The notes under the pieces are model-generated. The model ran no database searches. It saw only the letters and a list, made by a program, of their open reading frames with translations, and had not been told where the DNA came from. This document shows positions 58,823 through 64,000 of a stretch of 64,000 nt of DNA, in pieces (position 1 is the first letter of the stretch; every line of letters begins with the position of its first letter). Source of the stretch: JAXGYX01 sp040772065 (GTDB lineage Bacteria; Bacillota; Clostridia; Saccharofermentanales; Fastidiosipilaceae); NCBI GenBank assembly GCA_040772065.1, contig JAXGYX010000001.1:2251420-2315419 (forward strand), given 5' to 3'. The position numbers and the translations under genes are program-made.

Positions 58823-59098
58823 ATGAATTTTTATAACTATATGACTCGTAATTTTATTGATGAGGATAGTCCGAGAGGCGATTTGGCTAAGGACATGAAG
58901 ATGGATAAGGCGACCTTTCCTAAAAACGGTGTAGGTAAATTTGATGGCTGGTACAAAATTATCAGGGACTACCTCCTGCATCAAGGTGCTTGCTATGAGT
59001 GTATGGAGACTTTCGAAGCATGCTGGAAAGAGTATGAATTGCTTGAACGAAAGAGGCTTCGTTTACCCCTCAAACTAGCGAGGGGTGACGGTCGGTGA
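58823..59098 (+). CDS. YozE-like (SAM-like fold) small protein between the iteron clusters
   Basis: A 91-residue protein resembling the YozE_SAM_like family (FYNYMTRNFIDEDSPRGDLA, then FPKNGVGKFDGWYKIIRDYL). AAGGAGG precedes the ATG. The last codons and stop (LARGDGR) are inside the second iteron cluster, so the gene is flanked by two origin-like elements. Function of the family is unknown; a link to replication is inferred from position. Confidence 0.75.
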   Translation: MNFYNYMTRNFIDEDSPRGDLAKDMKMDKATFPKNGVGKFDGWYKIIRDYLLHQGACYECMETFEACWKEYELLERKRLRLPLKLARGDGR

Positions 59099-59178
59099 CA
59101 GTCTCTGTATTAAACCCCTTTAGGGCGAAAAATTTAAATATAGAGAAGTTTATTAGATGACCGTCACCGACAGTCACC
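59084..59178. repeat. Inverted iteron cluster 2 (phage origin candidate)
   Basis: Tandem GGTGACGGTC GGTGACAGTC (59084-59103) is mirrored by GACCGTCACC GACAGTCACC (59159-59178), 18 of 20 positions complementary. Between them is CCCTTTAGGG (59116-59125) and an AT-rich stretch (AAAAATTTAAATATAG). The order and the CCCTTTAGGG core match cluster 1. Confidence 0.75.
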
Positions 59179-59194
59179 TTGAAAGGTATATGTG

Positions 59195-59476
59195 ATGAGA
59201 GAACAGCAGATTGAACAACAACTTAGATTAATGACAAAAGTGAGGGGCGGACTTTGCCTGAAGTTCGTCTCACCCGGCTGGAACGGAGCGCCCGACAGGA
59301 TCGTGCTCTTCCCTGATGGGAAGGCGGGCTTTGTTGAGGTAAAGAGCCCGGGGAAGAAGCCCCGGAAAATACAACTCTTACGGCACCAGCAGCTTAGGCG
59401 TTTAGGCTTTCAGGTTTTTGTCTTAGATAAAAAAGAGGATATCGGAGGGGTACTGGATGGAATACAAGGCACATGA
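59195..59476 (+). CDS. VRR-NUC domain nuclease
   Basis: A 93-residue minimal VRR-NUC nuclease. RGGLCLKFVSPGWNGAPDRI with the PDR motif and GFVEVKSPGKKP (the E-x-K) give the PD-(D/E)xK active site. Starts possible at GTG 59192 or ATG 59195 after GAAAGG. It overlaps the SNF2 helicase gene by 20 bases. In phages this pair is commonly linked and is thought to process replication or recombination intermediates. Confidence 0.9.
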   Translation: MREQQIEQQLRLMTKVRGGLCLKFVSPGWNGAPDRIVLFPDGKAGFVEVKSPGKKPRKIQLLRHQQLRRLGFQVFVLDKKEDIGGVLDGIQGT

Positions 59477-60800
59477 TTATCAAGAATACGCCAAAGAGCA
59501 GATTATAAAAAGGGAAGCGGTGGGGCTTTTCCTAGAGCCGGGACTTGGGAAGACGGTCATCACTTTGTCTGCCATCTGGGACTTGATGTTTGAATACTTT
59601 GAGATTTCTAAGGTTCTCGTTATCGCACCCCTTCGAGTGGCGGAAAACACCTGGACGGAGGAACTTGAAAAGTGGAACCACCTGACCTTTCTTCGGATCT
59701 CGAAAATCCTCGGTACGGAAAAAGAAAGGCGGACGGCCTTAGAAAGGCCTGCCGACATCTACGTCATTAACCGGGAGAACGTGGCCTGGCTATGCGAGAT
59801 TGACGGCCTGGAGTTTGACATGCTGGTGATTGATGAACTTTCAAGCTTCAAGAGCCATAAGAGTAAACGCTTTAAGGCACTAAAACAAAGACGCCCCGGC
59901 ATCAAGAGGGTGGTGGGTCTTACGGGAACACCATCGACTAATGGCCTGATGGATTTATGGGCGGAGATTTATCTTTTAGACCAGGGCAAGCGTCTCGGGA
60001 AAACGATCAGCTCTTACCGGGCAGACTTCTTTACACCTGACCGCATGAACGGCCACATCGTTTATAGCTATAAACCTCGTCACGGCGCAGAAGATTTTAT
60101 CTATAGCTTATTGTCCGGCCTTTGCGTCTCCATGAAGACCGGCGATTTTCTCAAGATGCCGGAACGGCTCGAGCGTGATGTGAAAGTCCACCTTCCTCAA
60201 GAAGCAAAAGAAAGCTACAAGGAGATGGAGCGAGAGATGGTGACGAAATTAGAGGACAAGACCATTGATGCGGTAAATGCAGCCGTCCTGACAAACAAAC
60301 TCATCCAAATGGCCTCAGGTGCGGTCTATGACGAAAACGGTAATCCGGTAGAAGTTCATACGGCAAAAATGGACGCCTTAGAAGACCTGATTGAAGCGGC
60401 TAACGGGAAACCCGTCCTCATCTATTACAACTACCGGCATGAAAAGATGCGGATTAAGCAGAAGTTCCCGGACGCTCTGGAACTCAAAACACCGGAGGAA
60501 TTTAGGGCTTGGAATAGGGGAGAAATAGAAATTGCTATGGCACACCCTGCCTCGATGGGCCACGGCCTGAACCTCCAGCACGGCGGTTCCACGGTCATCT
60601 GGTTTTCGCTTCCCTGGTCCTTAGAACTTTATCAACAGGCTAACGCAAGGCTCTGGCGGCAAGGTCAAACGGACACGGTCGTAATCTTTAGGCTACTTAG
60701 CGTTGGCACGATCGATACCGATGTGGCACGGGCACTTGAGAAAAAGGACGTGACGCAAGAAGCCTTGATGCAGGCGGTGAAAGCGAGGGTACATGGATAG
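59457..60800 (+). CDS. Phage SNF2/DEAD-type helicase
   Basis: A 447-residue superfamily 2 ATPase: GLFLEPGLGKTVITLSAI (Walker A near 22-39), VIDELSSFKSHKSKRFKAL (motif II), GLTGTPSTNGLMDLWAEI, and QANARLWRQGQTD (motif VI). Complete. It overlaps the VRR-NUC gene and, by eight bases, the next regulator. Likely acts with the nuclease on phage DNA. Confidence 0.92.
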   Translation: MEYKAHDYQEYAKEQIIKREAVGLFLEPGLGKTVITLSAIWDLMFEYFEISKVLVIAPLRVAENTWTEELEKWNHLTFLRISKILGTEKERRTALERPADIYVINRENVAWLCEIDGLEFDMLVIDELSSFKSHKSKRFKALKQRRPGIKRVVGLTGTPSTNGLMDLWAEIYLLDQGKRLGKTISSYRADFFTPDRMNGHIVYSYKPRHGAEDFIYSLLSGLCVSMKTGDFLKMPERLERDVKVHLPQEAKESYKEMEREMVTKLEDKTIDAVNAAVLTNKLIQMASGAVYDENGNPVEVHTAKMDALEDLIEAANGKPVLIYYNYRHEKMRIKQKFPDALELKTPEEFRAWNRGEIEIAMAHPASMGHGLNLQHGGSTVIWFSLPWSLELYQQANARLWRQGQTDTVVIFRLLSVGTIDTDVARALEKKDVTQEALMQAVKARVHG

Positions 60801-61317
60801 TAAGAAACTGGTGGAAGAAATGATCCAAAACTACCCTGAGAACCTTGCCCGGATAGAAAGCCTTCAAGAAGAAGCAAAACGCTTTATCCCATTAACAGAA
60901 GTTGAGGTCTTAGAGGTGCTGACCCTACCCGGGAAGACGGAAAACAGCGTCCGGGTGCAGCGCGACGTAGACACCTGCCGGGTGATGACGATCGCCACGA
61001 CTTATAGACGTCTCACGTGGCTCATAAACCAAAGCGTCTGGTCGGAGCTCTCCCGTGAGTGCCTTAGACCTTCAAGGGAAGTGGCCTTTGTCGAGTACGC
61101 CATCAGGGCACTGCCGAGCTTTTACCGGGACCTTATGACGGTAGACGTTTTAGAAGATAAAAGCTGGAGTGAGGTCTGCCAGCACTTTGCGATCAGCGGA
61201 GCAGAGTTTTCGAGGAAGAAGGAAAAAGCGATCCGGCACATGGCAAAGACGCTCGAAGAACAATATCAGTATTTTGGTTTGGAGGAACTACGAGATGAAG
61301 ATACAAGAGCAGTTTGA
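60793..61317 (+). CDS. Phage regulator 1 with sigma-like C-terminal helix-turn-helix
   Basis: A 174-residue protein. The C-terminal part (LPSFYRDLMTVDVLEDKSWS, then VCQHFAISGAEFSRKKEKAI) is a region 4-like helix-turn-helix. The N-terminal half contains PLTEVEVLEVLTLPGKTEN. It overlaps the helicase gene by eight bases and regulator 2 by 23. Proteins at this place, before terminase genes, usually switch on late transcription. A second similar regulator immediately follows. Confidence 0.72.
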   Translation: MDSKKLVEEMIQNYPENLARIESLQEEAKRFIPLTEVEVLEVLTLPGKTENSVRVQRDVDTCRVMTIATTYRRLTWLINQSVWSELSRECLRPSREVAFVEYAIRALPSFYRDLMTVDVLEDKSWSEVCQHFAISGAEFSRKKEKAIRHMAKTLEEQYQYFGLEELRDEDTRAV

Positions 61318-61705
61318 AAATTACGAACGGTATCGCGGCGAGCTGGAAGCAGACCTTTGTATGCTAGCGGATATCCTGCATATAGAAATGCCGGAACCGA
61401 ACGGGAACACAAATGTGTTAGGCCGGATGCTAAGAAAGATTGAAGCGTCGGTTGATTTTGTGGCGGATGATCGTATCGAGAAGCGTCTGGAGCATGCCAA
61501 GATGCGGTTTAAACAATTGACGCTTTTAGAATGGGCGATCCGCAGTCGGCCAAGAAGGCAGCAAGAGATTCTGTATGGACTTTACGTTGAACGCCTTTCT
61601 TGGCAGGAACTCATGGATGAGCTTCACGTGAGCCAGATGACCATATCCCGTGACCGTAAACAGGCGTTTACCGACTTAGAAAAGGTGCTTCCTGAACTTT
61701 GGTAA
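61295..61705 (+). CDS. Phage regulator 2, sigma region 4-like (DUF1492-like)
   Basis: A 136-residue protein. The C-terminal half (EWAIRSRPRRQQEILYGLYV, then LSWQELMDELHVSQMTISRD) is a strong region 4 helix-turn-helix. ATG 61295 after GGAGG is preferred to the longer frame from 61169. It overlaps regulator 1 by 23 bases. The 127 bases after it hold ACCTG/CAGGT and a T-rich tract and probably the late promoter region, but no clear -10/-35 was found. Confidence 0.75.
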   Translation: MKIQEQFENYERYRGELEADLCMLADILHIEMPEPNGNTNVLGRMLRKIEASVDFVADDRIEKRLEHAKMRFKQLTLLEWAIRSRPRRQQEILYGLYVERLSWQELMDELHVSQMTISRDRKQAFTDLEKVLPELW

Positions 61706-61832
61706 GGAATGTTAGAAAAGAGGTAATCCTTGTTAGTGCTTCGTACTTCAAGACCCTGTTACTATTAAGCTAGCAAAAAAGTAAGGAGACCTGTGGCGAG
61801 TGCTGCAGGTTTTGTTATGCGGGAGGTGCTTG

Positions 61833-62186
61833 ATGCCAAGAAAACCGAAGCGCCCCTGTTCTTATCCCGGCTGTCCCGAGCTTGTTGAGGGAAGATTTTG
61901 TAAGAAGCATGAGCAGGAGGAAGCAAGACGATACGAAAAATACCAAAGAGACCCAGAGACAAGAAGACGCTACGGCAGAGCGTGGAAACGAATCCGTGAC
62001 CGCTACATCAAGGCTCACCCTTTGTGTGAGGAGTGCAAACGAAACGGGAAGCTCACTCCCTCTGAAGAAGTTCATCACATCATTCCTTTGTCCGAAGGCG
62101 GAACAAATAAACAGCAAAATTTGATGGCTCTTTGCAAGTCCTGCCATTCGAGAATCCATGCCGAGCGTGGCGACAGGTGGAGCTGA
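61833..62186 (+). CDS. Phage HNH endonuclease
   Basis: A 117-residue HNH nuclease: zinc knuckle CEEC (Cys65, Cys68) and CKSC (Cys101, Cys104), HNH residues in EEVHHIIPLSEGG (His81-His82), Asn96 and His105. Such enzymes next to terminase genes help cut phage DNA at packaging. ATG 61833 follows GGGAGG; the frame from 61800 is rejected. The N-terminus has another pair of cysteines (CSYPGC). Confidence 0.92.
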   Translation: MPRKPKRPCSYPGCPELVEGRFCKKHEQEEARRYEKYQRDPETRRRYGRAWKRIRDRYIKAHPLCEECKRNGKLTPSEEVHHIIPLSEGGTNKQQNLMALCKSCHSRIHAERGDRWS

Positions 62187-62269
62187 CCCGGTAGGGGGGT
62201 CTTAATCTCTGCGGAGGATTTTCCGAGCAACGGGCGGTGGGCGCCGTGCAAAAAAAGTTCAATTCAAAC

Positions 62270-62291
62270 GGGGGATTAACCCCCCCTTTTT
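62270..62291 (+). terminator. Terminator-like hairpin before small terminase
   Basis: GGGGG (62270-62274), ATTAA, CCCCC and then TTTTTT. It ends the HNH transcript or attenuates the packaging operon. The rest of the 130-base gap shows no gene. Confidence 0.75.
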
Positions 62292-62315
62292 TATTTTCAG
62301 GAAAGGAGGTGCCTT

Positions 62316-62897
62316 GTGGCAAGAGACGGAACATATCGAGGCGGCAGACGTGTCAAGGCCGGCAGTAAGCCGGAACCCTTAGTCGATAAGATTGCCGCTG
62401 GAAAAGAAGCAAATGTATTAGAAACACATGATTTTGACCCGGAGGCCCTTTTTGCTCCGGATGAGCCGGAAGGCATCTCGGATTTATACGGTGAGGATAT
62501 GCCCGAGCCGTCAGACTACTTATCCGCTCGGCAAAAGGACGGCAAGCCCTTAGGCGCAGATGAAATTTACGAGGAAACCTGGCTCTGGCTAAAGGAAAGA
62601 CGATGCGAGAAGCTCGTCAATCCGAGACTCATTGAATCCTATGCACAGGCCTTTGCCCGCTTCATTCAGTGCGAGGAAGCGGTCAGCACCTATGGCCTGT
62701 TAGGAAAGCATCCGACAACAGGCGGAGCGATTGCCAGCCCCTTTGTTTCCATGAGTCAGAACTTCCAAAAGCAGGCCAATCTCATTTGGTACGAGATTTT
62801 TGACATCGTAAAGCAAAACACGACAACCGCTTTTATCTCTACACCCCAGGACGACATGATGGAGCGCCTCCTTCGTAAGAAAAAGGAGCGTGACTGA
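62316..62897 (+). CDS. Phage terminase small subunit (P27-like)
   Basis: A 193-residue protein. A basic N-terminus (ARDGTYRGGRRVKAG), an acidic middle, and a helical C-terminal half (SYAQAFARFIQCEEAVSTYG, then KQANLIWYEIFDIVKQNTTT) typical of P27-type small terminases that recognise the packaging site. GTG 62316 follows AAAGGAGG. The methyltransferase follows by one base, which is unusual: the large terminase is normally next. Confidence 0.85.
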   Translation: MARDGTYRGGRRVKAGSKPEPLVDKIAAGKEANVLETHDFDPEALFAPDEPEGISDLYGEDMPEPSDYLSARQKDGKPLGADEIYEETWLWLKERRCEKLVNPRLIESYAQAFARFIQCEEAVSTYGLLGKHPTTGGAIASPFVSMSQNFQKQANLIWYEIFDIVKQNTTTAFISTPQDDMMERLLRKKKERD

Positions 62898-62898
62898 G

Positions 62899-64000
62899 AT
62901 GCGGACGATGATCGATCTTTTTTCAGGAATCGGAGGTTTCCGCTTGGGCTTTGAAAGAGAGGGCTTTCGCTGTATTGGAAGCTGTGAGAACGATAAGTTT
63001 GCTCTTGAATCCTACCGGGCGATGTTTGACACGAAGGGAGAGTGGTTTTGTGAAGACATACGATGCATCAAATCAAAAGATATCCCCTACGCAGACTGCT
63101 GGACCTTCGGCTTTCCTTGCCAGGATATCTCAGTTGCCGGCTTTCAAAGAGGAGTCTCTGCGGAAAGAAGCGGCCTATATTTTACAGTCCTTGACCTCGT
63201 CAAGGGCAAAGAAGAAAAAGATAAGCCCCGATGGCTTGTCGCTGAAAACGTTAAAAACCTGCTATCCATTCATGACGGATGGGACTTTGCCCGTGTTCTC
63301 CTTGAAATGGATGAAGCAGGGTACGACGTCTTCTGGCAGGTGCTCAATTCCAAAGACTACGGCGTGCCCCAATCAAGAGAGCGCGTCTTCCTTATTGGAC
63401 ATCTTAGAACAAGAGGTCGATTTGAAATACTACCTTTCGAGGGAGAAAACGATGCGCATCTTAGAAGGCTTGTAGGCGGGTCTCAAGGCTACCGGGTCTA
63501 CGATCCCGGAGGTGTCGCATGCACAATCCAATCTTCAGCAGGAGGGCTCGGTGCGAAAACCGGGCTCTATTTAATTTCGCAGGAAGGAATGACGGTTAGC
63601 AAAGGCAAGGTAAAAACGAGGGATCAATCGACCTGCATCGTCGCTACCTACGGACACGGCCTTGATAACAAAGGCATGCGGACGGGAGTTCTTGAAGCAA
63701 GAAGTGTATCTACACCTTTTCGCTCATCACCCCGTTCCAAGACAGCAAGGCGTGTGAAGGAAGACGGCGAGCCGTCCTTTACCCTGACCGGTCAAGACAG
63801 GCACGGTGTGCTTTTAAGCGACGGCAATCACTATGCCATCAGAAGGCTTACGCCGAAAGAATGCTTCAGGCTTCAGGGCTTTCCGGATCATCTCTATGAA
63901 AAAGCAGCCGCTGTCTGCTCGGAATCTCAGCTTTACAAACAGGCAGGCAATGCCGTGACGGTTCCTGTTGCGGAAGCGGTGGCAAGAAAAATCATTGAAG
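62899..64000 (+). CDS. Phage DNA (cytosine-5-)-methyltransferase (3' end at window edge)
   Basis: C5-cytosine methylase, 367 codons in the window and still open at base 64000. Motif I MIDLFSGIGGFRLGFE, catalytic GFPCQDIS with Cys74, AENVKNLL, VPQSRERVFLIG and the C-terminal QAGNAVTVPVAEAVA show that almost the whole enzyme is present. It starts one base after the terminase and has no ribosome-binding site of its own beyond AGGAGCG, so coupled translation is likely. It probably protects phage DNA from restriction. An overlapping frame at 62951-63475 is a shadow. Confidence 0.92.
   Translation, partial: MRTMIDLFSGIGGFRLGFEREGFRCIGSCENDKFALESYRAMFDTKGEWFCEDIRCIKSKDIPYADCWTFGFPCQDISVAGFQRGVSAERSGLYFTVLDLVKGKEEKDKPRWLVAENVKNLLSIHDGWDFARVLLEMDEAGYDVFWQVLNSKDYGVPQSRERVFLIGHLRTRGRFEILPFEGENDAHLRRLVGGSQGYRVYDPGGVACTIQSSAGGLGAKTGLYLISQEGMTVSKGKVKTRDQSTCIVATYGHGLDNKGMRTGVLEARSVSTPFRSSPRSKTARRVKEDGEPSFTLTGQDRHGVLLSDGNHYAIRRLTPKECFRLQGFPDHLYEKAAAVCSESQLYKQAGNAVTVPVAEAVARKIIE

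Larger units (their letters stand above)
50060..64000 (+). mobile_element. Prophage segment: early regulation, replication, packaging start
   Basis: From about 50 kb the base composition becomes visibly richer in G and C. The genes are tightly packed on one strand in phage order: sigma-like factor, antirepressor, DUF2800, DUF2815, DNA polymerase, primase-helicase, VRR-NUC, SNF2 helicase, late regulators, HNH, small terminase. Neither integrase nor structural genes are in the window, so the left boundary is uncertain and the element continues to the right. Confidence 0.8.

Noticed and set aside
59084..59178. CRISPR-like repeats
   Set aside because: The ten-base units are directly adjacent, without spacers, and are mirrored rather than arrayed; no cas genes are present anywhere in the window.
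62951..63475. 174-codon open frame
   Set aside because: It lies in another frame of the C5 methyltransferase, whose motifs I, IV, VI, VIII and X are all intact; this frame has no domain or ribosome-binding site.

Overview
The window is a stack of mobile DNA from a low-GC Gram-positive bacterium (Bacillota). Supporting signs are strong AGGAGG ribosome-binding sites, a Tn916 backbone, ICE-type (integrative and conjugative element) large serine recombinases and a Gram-positive phage replication module. No rRNA, tRNA or core housekeeping gene was seen, so the genus cannot be named. Family and gene names come from remembered motifs and gene order, without database searches.

Region 1 (1 to about 43,895) is the right-hand part of a large ICE whose left end lies outside the window. 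It opens with a topoisomerase III fragment, an orphan C5-cytosine methyltransferase and a 2,873-residue ArdC-like/N6-methylase/SNF2-helicase protein. Inside the giant gene, in another frame, lies a TnpV-like gene with its own ribosome-binding site and a terminator-like hairpin. A single-strand-binding protein follows. Next comes a compact defence operon: XRE regulator, HsdM, HsdS, HsdR, then ThsA and ThsB (type I restriction-modification plus Thoeris), all on one strand with overlaps or very short gaps.

A Tn916-family element is nested at about 21,231-35,333. It keeps its left end, oriT and orf24 to orf13, but its tet(M) is frameshifted, and orf6/9/10/7/8, xis and int are missing on the right. 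The outer ICE then resumes with a leftward XRE/ImmA/membrane-protein control operon, two rightward regulators, a probable structured RNA, a 57-residue protein and three consecutive large serine recombinases (39,062-43,837), the middle one lacking its zinc ribbon.

Region 2 (about 43,895-50,050) is the flanking chromosome or island. The ICE end interrupts the catalytic GSGTTGH codons of a type III restriction-modification mod gene, and the matching res gene follows intact. Then come an ImmA/IrrE-type metallopeptidase with a C-terminal helix-turn-helix, a promoter region with three copies of TGTTATCAAT, and a zinc-ribbon (DUF6076-like) protein.

Region 3 (about 50,050-64,000) looks higher in GC and is the early-to-packaging part of a prophage: a structured leader, sigma-like factor, BRO/KilAC antirepressor, DUF2800 and DUF2815 proteins, family A DNA polymerase, primase-helicase, VRR-NUC nuclease, SNF2 helicase, two late sigma-like regulators, HNH nuclease, small terminase and a C5 methyltransferase cut by the window end. 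Two inverted iteron clusters flank a YozE-like gene and are the best origin candidate. No phage integrase is in the window.

Taken together, the ICE disables a resident type III restriction system by insertion and brings its own type I restriction, Thoeris, orphan methylase and antirestriction (ArdA, ArdC-like) functions.
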